DNA of 64,000 nt from Epiperipatus broadwayi (taxonomy: Eukaryota > Onychophora > Udeonychophora > Euonychophora > Peripatidae): contig JAQFVV010000230.1 of the NCBI GenBank assembly GCA_028023455.1, positions 122,001-186,000 on the forward strand, in the 5' to 3' direction. A model generated the notes under the pieces. The model did no database searches. It was given only the letters and a program-made list of their open reading frames with translations, and was not told the origin of the DNA. The position numbers and the translations under genes were made by a program. This document shows, piece after piece, positions 1 through 12,278 of this stretch (positions are counted from its first letter, which is position 1; each line of letters begins with the position of its first letter).

Positions 1-779
1 TTAAATTCTCTACTAACAGTAAATTAGAGTAAGCAAACAGTAGATACTTGACTAATTATTACCCTGAATGATTTTGTGCAATGGCAGAGGGCAGACTGTG
101 GAAATCAAGTCCCTTTAATCACATCCTACTTCCATCTCTCAAACTTCTTACAATCATTCAACAAATCATTAGATTATTTAATTGCGTAATTAATTACTCT
201 GGAGTTCACTAGGCATTTAACAATTCTACTTTAATTATCTCTGTTATTTGTGTAAATTCAGAGCTAAAACTTCCCAGATTGATTCTCAGGACTAAATAAA
301 AAATGAAAAATCAATGCAGCTGTAATAAGTGAGAGTGTTAATTTGTTAGTGTTTGTTACCTTCTTAACTCAAACTATTTAAACTTAGAATAATTCAACCC
401 TGTACCCCAGTATGATACATTATTCTGATTGTAAATATATAACATGATCAATTTGTAGAGACTTCAAGTGATGTTTAAGGAATAAAGTAACAATGTTTAT
501 AACAGTACCACTTTTTTATCCAGGAGTTGATCCAAAAAATCTACAGCTCCTCCGTTTTCATCCCTCACTTCTGTATTAGAACACATTGAACAACCTTCAC
601 ATTAGATTTTAAATAGTTTTTTCTATAAACTGAATTTCATATTTTTAAATATCACATTTTTTATATATCACATTTATATGTGGTTTTGCTTCTTTAAAAA
701 AAAAATATATTTTTAATAACTCTTAAATACTTCCCCTTCAGTAATTATTTATTGTGAGTCATCTGTCTAAAACACACAG
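1..779. other. AT-rich non-coding, nothing recognised
   Basis: Low-complexity A+T sequence with short T and A runs. I see no splice-flanked frame, no TIR and no tRNA-like box. Confidence 0.5.
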
Positions 780-1850
780 GTATATATAGATAGGACTTGA
801 AAGCTCTTATAGCTGTCCAATCCATCTTATATAAAGATACATATGACCACATACAACTCATACTTTCAAGCTCCTACAGCTATCCACTTCATCTTATACA
901 AATGTTACACATGACCACATACATATGTGTGTTCAGGTATAACATTTGCATTTGTAGGAGCATGAAAGTCTAACTTCAAGTCCTGTCTAATTATTTTAAA
1001 TTTAGCATAGACAACATACATGTATTTAAATATATATTTAGCCTGTATTCTGTTCATCCCTCTTCTGTATATTTAAATGGACGTATGAAGGTCCTATATG
1101 TGAGGAGTCAGAGTGACTTAATGTCAACATGGGTATGACAATAATATTGGCTTCAACATGGACTTTGAGCATTTAATATCATCAGATTATCAATGATATG
1201 GACATTCAGCATGAAATATGTATATTGGAGATCATTTATCTTTTTTACATTTATGTGGTCATGTGTATCACATATATAAGATGGAGTGGATAGCTATTGG
1301 AGCTTGAAAATCTGACTTCAAGTCCTGTCTAATTATATTAAATTTAGTATAGACAATATACATGTATTTAAATATTACATATTCAGTCTGTATTCTAGCC
1401 ATTCCTCTTCTGTGTATTTTAAATGGACATATGAAGGTCCTATATGTGAGGGATCAGAGAGACTCGATGTCAAAATGGATATGAAAATAATTTTGGCATC
1501 AACATGGATTTTCAGCGTTCCATCCTCAGATTTTCAATGATATGGATGGTTGAAGACTTGGAGAGTGGAGAAGATTGTCCATTACAGTTTGAAGATTTGC
1601 TATTTTAATATAAATTGAGCACTGATTGTATATATGTGTGGGAGATGGTGATCTGGACCAACTGGTTCAGCATGAAATATGTATATTGGAGATCATTTAT
1701 TTTTTTTACATGTATGTGCTTGTGTAGTCATGTGTATCAATTGTATAAGAATATGGAATGGATAGCTGTAGGAATTTGAAAGTCTGAGTTCAAGTCCTAA
1801 TTACATTAAATTTAGTATAGACAGTATACATGTATTTAAATGTTATATAT
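780..1850. repeat. R1 repeat, inverted then tandem copies (~465 bp period)
   Basis: Two partial minus copies (about 780-860 and 860-930) meet plus copies that run from about 945 to 1850. The plus part repeats with a period near 465 bp: the block GGAGATCATTTAT recurs near 1228 and 1690. Each unit holds a core containing CTGGTTCAGCATGAAAT. This is followed by a module with a tRNA-promoter-like look (GATGGAGTGGATAGC and, about 35 bp on, GAGTTCAAGTCC), then a ~300 bp internal part. The same unit occurs near 6.1, 28.3-28.9 and 32.6-33.3 kb. It is non-coding, and whether it is a SINE, a satellite-like unit or a retroelement with repeated ends is open. Confidence 0.75.
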
Positions 1851-2185
1851 ATATATTTTAATAAATAATGTAGATGTAAATTAATTACTAAATAAGATCA
1901 TTGTTTTATATATATATATATGTATGAAGTTGAGTGTATGGCCAAGGTGTACTTTACGTAATGCAATGATTTTCTTTACGTAATGCGATGATTTACTTTT
2001 CACACTTGCAAATAGCTTACAATTTTGTCTGTTTAACAATCTTCCTCATATATATAAATAAACATTCAAGAAAAAAAATCCAAATCCTTTATGGGCCAGT
2101 GAAGAAAGAAAAATCTTCATATCCTTTTAGTTTGAATGGTTATGTGAGTCAGTTGAAATATCTTAGTTGCTTTTTAAATAGAAAG
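1851..2185. other. AT-rich non-coding with (TA)n runs
   Basis: Contains TA dinucleotide runs near 1845 and 1908. The 70-codon open frame from 1988 is compositionally biased and has no family features, so I do not call it a gene. Confidence 0.45.
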
Positions 2186-2500
2186 TACAGTCCAAAATAA
2201 TCAATGGATTCAGGAAGGTTTATGCATAAAATCCCTATCCCTACTCATCCAATATCCCAGCCTAATTTCTAATTTATGGATTTCATCAGTGAGGGGCCTT
2301 GGATCTGAGAACCAAAAGCTAGAAACTAGTCTGGGAATATTGGACGAAATAGTCACTAGATAAGGATTTTATGCACAAATCTTCCTGTGTCCATTGATTA
2401 CTGTGCCTTGCACTTTAGTGGTGCTACTGTATGGAGAGTTTTGCCTTTGTGTAGTTTGTGTATTCATAAAGAATAGTGATCATGTGATATATTAAATACA
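2186..2500. repeat. FB repeat, head-to-head inverted pair (copy 1)
   Basis: A left arm (about 2186-2322, minus) and a right arm (about 2324-2500, plus) carry the same sequence in opposite orientation. The motif GCATAAAATCCCTATC near 2224 is mirrored by GATAAGGATTTTATGC near 2360. The right arm runs on through GAGAGTTTTGCC to a tail with GATCATGTGATATAT. It belongs to the same family as the copies at 35.2, 48.0, 52.0 and 56.6 kb. Confidence 0.7.
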
Positions 2501-3280
2501 CTAATTATCATCTGATCACTGAAATTAGACAATCTTATGCTCAGTTTTTGAATGAATGACTGTTTGGGAATCTGGTTGTAATTAGCCTGTCTGCAGCCAG
2601 TGTGGTTGCAGAGGTAGGTGAACTTTAAGGCTCAAGTTTCATCATTCACAGTTCAACTCTGTAATTTCTATAGTCTAAACTTTAAATGAGTACCCAAGCA
2701 ATAAACTACTCAAGTATTAGTAGAAAATGGTTATATAGTTAATTTAGCCAGAGAGTAAACCTAAATTGGTTAGATGGGTGTTGACATCCTGTAAAAACAA
2801 TCAGTACAAATGTAATATGGTGCAGTTTTATCCTATGTAGGAAAGATTATTCTATTGATGTTGGGTGCATTACCTTTTAGTCACATTCCTGGATGATGCA
2901 TGCTAGTCATGGTGAGTTGTCTGATTGTTATTCCACTGCTAATATTCTGATATATTGTCATAAATTTTATGAAAATGGAAAAAGAATGGTCATCCAGATG
3001 TTTGTAATAAGTAGATTATTTTGGAAGATTTTAGTGATTTGAATCATGTTTATTACTTTCTAATTGGAAATCCATCACTATATATTTCTATTTATGGCAA
3101 CAGCTATAATTTTTAATAAGCATGTAAACAAAGTTGGGTATTATTTGCAAGTTCATTTAAACTATTCTTTAACGATTCTTTATGAATCTTGCATGTGCAT
3201 TATCTTAGTAATTTATTTGGACATGTTTATTCCATGAATGGAGTTACAAAACCTAGTATGCAAGTTAATATATATATATT
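2501..3280. other. AT-rich non-coding, nothing recognised
   Basis: No gene, TIR or repeat relation found. Confidence 0.4.
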
Positions 3281-3375
3281 TTTAAGTGTCATAGCATCAG
3301 CTGGGACGCGAACCGCAACCCGGGCAACTGCCTGCAAGTGCAAGGCAGTCGCGCTGACCTCTTGACTACCAATGC
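3281..3375 (-). mobile_element. Short tRNA-derived SINE (family S1), minus strand
   Basis: Reverse complement begins GCATTGGTAGTCAAGAGG (A-box region) and has GGTTCGCGTCCC (B box) about 60 bp later. It ends CTGATGCTATGACAC followed by A's. The tRNA-like head makes up almost the whole element. One of nine S1 copies in the window; no clear target duplication here. Confidence 0.85.
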
Positions 3376-6079
3376 AATTTTTGAAAACAAAATTGGATAT
3401 TTAGGCAATAGGATAAAAAGAACAGGTAATTTCAATTTAATGGCCACCAATAATAGTTTGCCACAGCTTTCCATGCCTTAAACTATTTATCCTAGCATCC
3501 TATTATTAAATTTTAATGATTCCCTTGAGATGCATTATCCACGATATATACGCATTAACAATTGAATGAATGGCTTTCAGATTTATAAAACGGTTAAAAT
3601 TTTTTAGGAATAAAAATTTTGCTTTACTAATTTAATCAGTTTAATAAATTTATTGCATGTAATGGCGAAAGCAGCGGCAGTCAACATAAAAATGATCAAG
3701 TCTTATCCGATGGTTCTAATTGTATCCTATTGCCTAGAAACCTCATTTTGCCTTCGGGTAGAAATTTTCCACCACGCACATACATATTTATTCATTATTT
3801 CTTATAAGAAAATCTATCAACCATTAAAATAATTTTTCTTCATAAAATTGTGAATGAATTTATAAAAGTGCGTTTCTGAATGAGAAATCCTACTATGAAT
3901 AAAACATTTCCATAGTGACATGTACCATAATCGGTTTTTTATTTTTTTGGCACTAAACCTTATCACCGCTACTGCCAAACTTAAATGGGAGTCCTGAAAG
4001 GTCAATTCTTAGCAGTTGTTTTTTTTTTTTTTACAAGGATGATTTCTCTGGTAACAGTAAAAGGGTGAATGGCAGATAAGATCTGGAGAGACATTTATCA
4101 TTCAGTAAAAACTTTTAAAAAAGTGGAAGACTGGTTCTCCTCAGCAGGAGATTTAATGGGGGGAAAAATTTTAAAGGCAGCTGACTATAATATGTATTTT
4201 TTTACTGCCAAGCTCAGTAAAATGTTTAACACTATATAATGTAACCGGAAGTTGTTTCACAGGTTTATTTTATTAAAACTCCTAATTCACAGCTGTTGAA
4301 GATGGTATGAAAACTTGTCTAGAATTTTAGAAACAACTGTAAACTAATTTTTTAATTAACCATAGTTTTGTTCAAGACCGTTAAGTAACTTGACTATGGC
4401 GGACGGAGGGTGGGTGTCGCTCTCCACCCATTTCTCTTAATCAGAAAATTCTTACAGCATCAGTAGATTCGATTTCCAAAATATTTTAGGATTTCCGGAA
4501 TAGGTCTAAAGATCATGAATCTAAAAAAAAAATTGATAGGGAGGAGAACCAGCCAACATGATGGGTTGCAGAAAAAATATTTAAATTGTCAACATTCTGA
4601 ATGAGTTATTTAATACTTGAGGCATCAGTTGTTCCATCGTACGATGGTCACATGATTGAGATATTAGTTTTCACTTACATTGATGAATTTTCTTAAAAAT
4701 AATCTAAGCTATTTTATTTCTTGCTGCTATAAGTCAATCTTACTTATTTGTTATCTATATATATCCAACCGCTTAGTGAGTAAAAGATCCTACCCTATCA
4801 ATGTTTCCGAAGATTATAAAATCTATTTATTTATGTGCGTATGTATGTAGATATTTGTCTGATCAAAGAAAGATTATGAGAACACGTCTATGAATTACGT
4901 AATTTATTTATTATTATGTTTCTACATTTATCCATTTACCTATGGGTTATATCCATGGCAACTGGACACAATTGCAAGCGATTACTTTTAATCATCATCG
5001 ATGGTTATTAACCATTGTTTGTCAGGTTTTTAAAAATAATCTGCTTTATTTAAGACTACAACACAAAATTTAATGAGCTAATAAAAAAAAAAACATGCCG
5101 TCTTTAGCTGACTATCAAAAAGTAGGTTTTGCACACTAAGCCAATCACTTCCAGCAGATCTTTCAGTGTTTTGAGTTGCTTGCAAATACTCATAATTAAT
5201 CCATTCCTTAAGATCTTCAGTCAATTTCTTTCTCATCCGATCTCACTTGTGTCCTGACATGCTTACACCATCTAATTTATATATCAAGTGAATAATCTTA
5301 TTTCTTATATACGTTATTATAAATAATCTTATTTCATGTAATCTTTATAAATGTGCCAGAAATGAAATTGATCTGAGAAACTTTTGTTCTTGCAAATACT
5401 ATCCGCACTAAGACATACGGAGCATTACCATCATTATACCATTACTGATATTAGAATAATTTTTTTATTTTTAAGTGAACAATCCACCATGTATAGAGAC
5501 CAGTTCCAGTTTATTTAGGTGATTGCACGTTAGATTGCCTTTCCTAGGCAGTCATTTTTTAAATCAAGTTGAAAAGTGAATTATTACTGATTGAATTACT
5601 TCATCCATGATCTTCACTAAGGATTCTAAAATAGTCTAAAAATATCCCGTTGCTACTTTGTCAATATGAACAAATATCTCATATTTATATACTCTTCTTA
5701 TACTTGTTAATAAAAAGAAAGAAAGAATAAATAAGAACTACTGTGCACAATTAAAGAATAGAGATGTGCAGAAACAAACAGTTCTATAGTTAGTGCAGAA
5801 ATATGATGGAAAAAGGAGAGAGACTGAGAAAACTGGCACTCAAGGAAGAAAGAAAAAAATATTTGTATCTGAGAAACATATTCTTCAAAACAGCAGGTGA
5901 TATTTTTTTTGGACATTATTATTATAAGCTATTCAGAAATATCTACAAGCTATTTTATTATATGCCATATAAGAGTTCTGCAGGATTTTGAATTCAGCTC
6001 TTGACATTTTTTTTGCATGTTGACACATTGAGAGAATTAGTATAGCTTAATGTATATGTAATTATTCGTTTAATAAGTA
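3376..6079. other. Non-repetitive AT-rich stretch, no gene recognised
   Basis: Two slightly less AT-rich patches (3655-3780 and 4060-4170, also around 4400) were read in all frames and gave no family match or splice-bounded exon. Small open frames at 3289-3474, 3817-4005 and 5707-5991 lack any recognisable motif. The patch near 4395-4435 contains a G-rich run next to CTCTCCACCCA. Confidence 0.4.
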
Positions 6080-6285
6080 ATATCATTTAGAAGGGATTTG
6101 AATTCAGACTTTCAAGTTCTCTACAGTTATCCAGTCCATCTTATACAACCCACACACACATGACCATGTGTGAAAAAGATGGAATGAGTAACAGTAAAAG
6201 CTTGAAAATCTGAGTTGAAATTCCTTCTAAATTACATTAAGTTCAGGTATAGACAATATACTTGTATTTAAATATTAATAATAGC
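6080..6285. repeat. R1 repeat, head-to-head inverted pair
   Basis: A minus R1 module (about 6090-6168, with GATTTGAATTCAGACTTTCA) abuts a plus module (about 6170-6285, with AGCTTGAAAATCTGAG and ACAATATACTTGTATTTAAA). The symmetry axis is near 6170. Confidence 0.65.
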
Positions 6286-7035
6286 ATATTTTCATTGTGT
6301 CAGTATATTAAGTTCTCTAAATATCCTCGTATTGGAAAGGATGAGTTTATAAACATCCAAAGTTTAAAGAATGTGTGGCCTATTCTTTTCTTGTTCTTTA
6401 CATATTTATTTGTGCATCCATGTATTTTTTATTCACATACATTTGATATTTGTATATGCGACTTCATTTTTTAAGTGTACTTCAAATCTTATTAAAGTTT
6501 ATGATGAATTTTGGTAGGTATTTATCAATATTAATTTGAATATGCATGTCACTAAACTTACTAACAAAGTTTAATTAATAACTCGATCAAATCTGCATAA
6601 TTCCAATATAGGGAGTAACTTGATTATTCTTAGATGATTTTTTTTTTCAAATGTCAACTAGTTTGGTGAAAGTAGATGATCTTTGACCTCAAATGGGCAA
6701 CTAGACACCAATAGTTGACCACAGATTTGTTCTAATTTTTATTCCTATCTTATGTTAAGAAGAATAAACTCTCTTATGTGATTGAACCAAATAAATTAAT
6801 ATTTAGCCAATTACAAAACTCAAAATAGATTAAAAGAAGACTTCAAATAATCCTGTTATCAGAAGAACCAGAATGATTATTATAATCAAACTAATTTAAT
6901 ATGATTATGAACAGTATGGTCACATTACAAATTGGAAGAAGTTGTAAACATATACTATATATACACATATAACTGAAAAATGTATTATTTTAGGCATTTG
7001 AATGAATTTCAATCTCCAAAAGAGTTGGTAACAAT
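6286..7035. other. AT-rich non-coding, nothing recognised
   Basis: The open frame at 6262-6474 starts inside R1 and is rich in Phe, Ile and Tyr as expected from T-rich DNA. It is not called a gene. Confidence 0.4.
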
Positions 7036-7380
7036 TCCTGGACCTTAAGAGTGGTGTATATTAATCATTAAGTGAGATTTAAAGTATATATTTGGGCTAG
7101 GGGTATTATATAGATTAATATTAGTAAAAGTTATTAATACATTTTAATAAAGTGGTTATATCAAAGTTGTAAAGCAGAAAATGGGAAGCCTGTCAGTTAA
7201 ACTATAATAAATTGCTATCTCTCTCATGCTATCTCTTTCTATATATATATTGAATAAATATCAAAGATATATGTAAGGGATTATGATCTGGACCAACTGA
7301 AGATTGCTGATTTAGCAAAAAAAAAAAATGCACATCTTAGGGATCATTTATCTTTTTCACATCTTTGATCGTATGTTCTA
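7036..7380 (+). repeat. R2 repeat, single plus copy
   Basis: Shares the order of blocks seen at 10.5-11.6 kb: a region with TTATTAATACATTTTAATAA, then GCTATC, then the core GATCTGGACCAACTGA with ATCTTTTTCACAT. The core carries an internal A run near 7318. Confidence 0.6.
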
Positions 7381-7689
7381 GTAATGGGTGGTAGAATAGA
7401 AGTTTGAAATATATTTAAATAGATATTATATGAAGTTAAATTATAACATTTGCTATATGGCTTATTTGAGAAAAATGTGTGTTCAAATATATCTATAGTA
7501 TAAGAGGTTGGTATGACATTGGAGTTGATGGGTGGCTGTAATAGAATTGAGCTAACATGAAAGATGCACTGATAAAAGCAAAAACTTGCAAATATATAAT
7601 TGAATGTTTTATTACTTTCGACAATCTCCAGAAGTGACAACGTTAAGCATCGATCCATAGGCCTTGAGATCTAGAGTCTACTGTTTGAC

Positions 7690-8440
7690 CATTGCTTTAA
7701 ACCATGTTGCACAAGTCATGATTAAACAAATTCATCATAAAATGTGGTAATCCTTAAAATAAATATGAAACAGCACAGCAACAGATATAGAATATTAAAT
7801 TACATTCTGATTACGAAACAATATGGCAAAGCTGTAATCATATGATAAACAAATGGTTAATAAAAATACATCATTAAATATGGTAACAAATGCCACTAAA
7901 TTAAATATACTGTGGTAATTGAAATTGCATCCAGTCTATGAATCAACAGAGCAACATTGCTACGAATTGGAATAATCACATGGTAAACTGACGGCTTAAT
8001 AAAAATACCCCATAAAATAGGGTAAAAAAAAAAATACAGAATAAATATCATGTAATAACATGACAGCTGAAATATTGTGACATTACACCCTGGTTGAAAC
8101 AATGTAGCAACCATAACTATGAACTGGAATGAACTGTAAACAATGGTTAGCATATGCTTAACTAAAATAGATGGTAGTGTGTAGTAAATGAACACCATTG
8201 CAATAAATAGCAATGAACAGTGCAGTGATTACAATAGAGATAGCATCCTAGTAACCAAAGACCTAGTAGAATAGTGAGATGGTTTTCCACTGTTAACTTA
8301 GCTCCTAGTCTAAAGCCAGTTGCAGCAAACGTGTAACATAAGACTTGTTGGTCACAGTAAACAAATGAATCTAAACTGTTGAATATGTAAACATTGTTGG
8401 CGATTTATCTAGCATAAGATATATGTGGAAATATTTATAT
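7690..8440. repeat. Degenerate long-period tandem array (~125-165 bp)
   Basis: Blocks of the form 'TTRCAYYCTGRTT..GAAACAATRTRGCAA' followed by 'AAYAAAAATACNNCATWAAATANGGTAA' recur near 7800, 7925 and 8085, with weaker echoes near 8245 and 8320. Divergence is high and the spacing uneven. The long minus open frames here (7344-7658, 7896-8213) look like by-products of the array and AT bias. Confidence 0.4.
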
Positions 8441-8586
8441 TTCACGGTTTGGCTTGTGCAGACCTAGCAACAATCATCTTTCACTCTTTCTTTTTTTTTT
8501 TTTTCTAGATGATCATGACGTAGCAAACAATTTTAAATTTTATTTATTTGCCGATTTTTTTAGGTCAATTTGTTGTTGATGATGTT

Positions 8587-8730
8587 AAAAGTAGGACAGG
8601 TGTCTTGCGTTGTTAGCCGAGAGGTATCGCAACTGCCATGCAAGCAAGTAGTTGGTTGCAGACGGGTGTGGGTTCGCGTCCCGGCAGATGCTATGACATA
8701 TGAAAAAAAAAAAAGTAGGACAGGTGTCTT
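8587..8730 (+). mobile_element. S1 SINE with 20-bp target duplication
   Basis: The SINE body (8607-8710) starts GCGTTGTTAGCCGAGAGG, carries GTGGGTTCGCGTCCCGG and ends GATGCTATGACATATG plus an A run. It is bounded by perfect 20-bp direct repeats (8587-8606 and 8711-8730, AAAAGTAGGACAGGTGTCTT). This shows recent insertion by target-primed reverse transcription. The 79-codon frame across it is an artefact of the insertion. Confidence 0.95.
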
Positions 8731-9284
8731 AATTGGCGTTCGTGTTATATTTATCGTATTATCTAATTATAGAATTGAGATAAAAGTGTTAGGGTCTTCT
8801 GTAATCTAAACAACTACTTATTGTAACTGGTTAAGTGACAATTTCTTCTTTTTTTTAAAAAAAAAAGTAACTGTTAATGCAATTGTCAATTTAAGCTAGT
8901 AATCATTTGTTGCAATTCATAGATTGGTCGTTTTTTTACTTTTAGAATGAAACGGGCGGGGGGGGAGGGTTTAAAAGAGAAAAGAAAATGTCATTAGGAA
9001 GAATGAAACATTACTAGTTTTTGTTAGCATTTTTTTTTTCTGGGTGTGTGAAGATGTAATAATTCCTAGCAGGAGTTCCAAGCAAGATTTTGTTAATGAA
9101 TCATTAACAAAATCTACTGATCTATAAATATTTTGACTGTAATAACAAATGTTGTGGCAGTAATTAACAATGAGTAAAAATATGTTAAAAAATTAGACAT
9201 ATGATCTCTTTAATTATGAAAGTTTGAGTAAGCGGGGATGGAATTACAGATTCCTTTAATCATATATTAAAAAGTTTAATGTCT
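8731..9284. other. AT-rich non-coding, short G run
   Basis: Holds a GGGCGGGGGGGGAGGG stretch at 8953-8968; otherwise nothing recognised. Confidence 0.4.
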
Positions 9285-9400
9285 GCGTCGGTGAGCATTT
9301 GGCTCAGCGATAGAGTCATTTGCTGTTGAGTAAAATTCTCAGCAGCGGAAAAATGGAGATAGCGGATCTCTATCTATGCATTAAATATATATATATTTTA
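9285..9400 (+). repeat. Possible tRNA-like relic
   Basis: GAGCATTTGGCTCAGCGATAG resembles an A box and D arm and is followed by an anticodon-arm-like AGTCATTTGCTGTTGAG. No convincing B box follows, so it is neither a functional tRNA nor a clear SINE. Confidence 0.25.
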
Positions 9401-10214
9401 ATGAACTAATGCGTGACATTTTAAGGTAAATCCTTTTTTTTTGGAAAAATTTCCATCTAGCAGGAAGCACTTTAAATTTAATTTTTATAAAGGGGGAGAA
9501 TAATATATGCTTAGTTGAACTTTAATAACTAAAGGAAAAAAAAACCATTAGCCACAATATCTGCTTCAGTTAAGTCTGGTCATTCCAATTTCAGAAGAAA
9601 AAAAGATGGAAAGATAAAATAAATAATCAGTGGAAATAAGTTTTGCAGTTGCGACCCGTGAATCCCAAATACATCCATTTTTATCACATGCTATCTTTTA
9701 GATTGTTTTATTTTTTTAAACAGCTTGTCTAATTTATTTCTTATGTTTTATAATGCAAATGACTGATTCTTTTTTGAAAACTATGCTCATGTTCATCATA
9801 AAATACTTTCTTATGAACTTATTATCCTCCATTCACTTTATATATACAAACCTATGAAGACTTGATTTTACAGTAGTAGATTTTCTAGTATCATCTCCAA
9901 TAAGTGCCAATTGGTCCTATGATCTTACTATAATATTTTTAGAAATATTATATGGGCATCTTTAAATACATTTTTTCTATTGCTTCATAGGTCTCACTTC
10001 CATCAAATAAATTCACCACAAATAACAGCTCTACATTCAGATAATTTAGAATTATATATCTCTACGATAAAATATCCTATTTTTTAAACATTAACTGTAA
10101 CAGCAATGGATTACATTCTGTATTGTGCTTCAAAGTCTTTGTCTGTCTTTCTACCAAAATATTTAAATTGACTCACATTCTCAAATGTATTGGGAAGCAG
10201 ACTCAAATTAGTAT
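9401..10214. other. AT-rich non-coding, nothing recognised
   Basis: No open frame, repeat relation or TIR found. Confidence 0.4.
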
Positions 10215-10388
10215 TTTAAGTGTTTTATTATACATAAAACCTACACAAACATAGGATAACATGTCATAATAAGGTCTGGGAGATAATAACAAGATGTAAA
10301 CTTTTCTTCTGTGCTGCACACCCGTTCTTGAGCTTCTAGACAACTGTATCAGGAGGAGGAAAAGGACTCGGAAACAGCCTGCTTTCTT
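10215..10388 (-). other. Weak candidate terminal exon, minus strand
   Basis: On the minus strand, TTCTCTGTTCTTTAG (ending at 10389) precedes a less AT-rich stretch. One frame reads ESRLFPSPFPPPDTVV and then stops. An ATAATAAAAC poly(A)-type signal follows about 100 bp after the stop, near 10230. I do not recognise the peptide, and a 16-residue frame can be chance. Confidence 0.2.
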
Positions 10389-10480
10389 CTAAAGAACAGA
10401 GAATGAACCACTGAGAAGAATATGCTAATTCGACCATTATTTTTATTCCTGGTTTGTGTGTTTATATACACTACCCATTT

Positions 10481-11624
10481 ATAGTAATTTCCTAATAATG
10501 AATAATTATTTCCATAGTGTAATTTTTGCTACATCACACTCATACAAGGTACAGACTGGTTTCTATCCACTTTTAAGACCTTGTGGACAGATGCATTCAT
10601 AAACATATGACCAATGTTAAAAAGACATATGATTCCCAAGATGCATATTTTGTGCTGAACCAGCACTCATCAGTTGGCCCAGACCACAATCTCTCACACC
10701 TATCTTTATCATTATTCAATATGTATAAATAGCAAGTTACTACAGTTTAATTGATAAATGACGTTCTGTCCTCACAACTTTGATACAAATCAATGGAAAT
10801 GTATTAATATTTTTTATTAATCATTCATTAGACTAGAGGTCATCCAATAACGAATAATATTTCTGTAGTGTAATTTACATTATACCATACTCAGTGCAAG
10901 CTAGAGCCTAGTTTCTACCAACTTTTAACATCTTGTGGATTGATGTAATCATAAACATGTGACCAAAGATATATGATCCCAAAGATGGTATCTATACATA
11001 CTGAGCAATGATAAAAATATGTATGAGAGATTGTGATTTGGGCCAACTGATGAGTACTGGTTCAGCATGAAATGTGCATCTTGGTGTTCATACATCTTTT
11101 TCACGTGTCTATAGTCATATGTTTATGATTACATCCTTTCATAAGATGTTTAAAAGCAGAAATAAATCAATCCCTACCTTGCATGAGAGTGGTGTAGTGA
11201 AATGTATACCTCAGAAATATTATTCATTATTAGATAAACTCTAGTCTAATGAGTGACTAATAAAAATTATTAATATACTTCCTTAAGTGGTTTGTGTCAA
11301 AGTTGTGAGGCAGCAAGTTTAACACATCAATTAAACTGTAATAATTTGCTATCTATATATACTGAACAATGATAAATGTGTGAGAAATATTGATCTGGGC
11401 CAACTGATGAGTGCTGGTTCAGCATGAAATGTGCATTTTAGAGCTTATATATCTTTTTCACATGTCTTTGATTATATGTTTATAATTGCATATCTCCACA
11501 AGGTGTTAAAAGTGGATATAGACCAGTTCCTAGTTAGCATGAGTGTGGTGTAGTGAAAATATTATTCATTATTGGATAATCTCTAATGAATGACTAATAA
11601 AAATTATTAATATAGTAATTTCCT
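10481..11624. repeat. R2 inverted 2+2 array flanked by 13-bp direct repeats
   Basis: Two minus R2 units (starting near 10494 and 10850, offset about 352 bp) meet two plus units (starting near 10990 and 11350, offset about 358 bp). The axis is near 10987. The plus units contain TGATCTGGGCCAACTGATGA and GTTCAGCATGAAATGTGCAT; the minus units contain the mirror. The entire block is bounded by ATAGTAATTTCCT at 10481-10493 and 11612-11624, a perfect 13-bp direct repeat. This suggests the whole inverted structure inserted as one unit. Confidence 0.85.
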
Positions 11625-12278
11625 GTTTATTGGATTTAAATGACAAGTTCATTTTTGTCATGAGTGAACAGAAATGGAGCCAACCTAACACATTGTTGAT
11701 TTTTTTTCCCCCATTACTAGCTGCTAAAAGATATGAATTTTTTTGAACATTAATTAGTAAATAAAAATCTATATTTTGTGTTCAAAACATTTAGTTCATT
11801 TTTTGAATTGACTGGGATGACACAAATTGTCAATATACTATAAATCAAGAAGATAAGAATGTGCTGCTTTTAATTAATTAAAAATGTAAAATTCTATCAT
11901 CAAATCTGTTTTGCATCAATGCTGCTTCAAAAGCATTTCCCAAATAATAGGTTATCAAAAATAAAGCTGGAATTAATATACATCCTAGTGTTTTCCTGAA
12001 GGTTTGTGAGGATGGTGTTAATGTCTTTAGAAAAATTTAACTTTATTTAAATATTCCAACTGTTAGTAATAGCACATCAAACAGGTTAGTATATGCATAA
12101 CATTTTGAGAGGAATTATTCTCCCCTTGTTTTCAGGTGTTGCTGGCCTGACTAGTGACAGTATTAGAATGGAATTCAAACTGGGACCCTTAGATTCTTGA
12201 GTATTGAATTTTAAAGTAACATTCTAACCAACTGACCTATCCTGCCAAAGGCAACAGTCAGTAGAAATTTTTATATAC

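Noticed and set aside
4060-4200. Less AT-rich patch with TGGGGGGAAAAATTTT checked as a penultimate HECT exon
   Set aside because: No frame carries the expected K-W-G-K-I context and there is no acceptor/donor pair.
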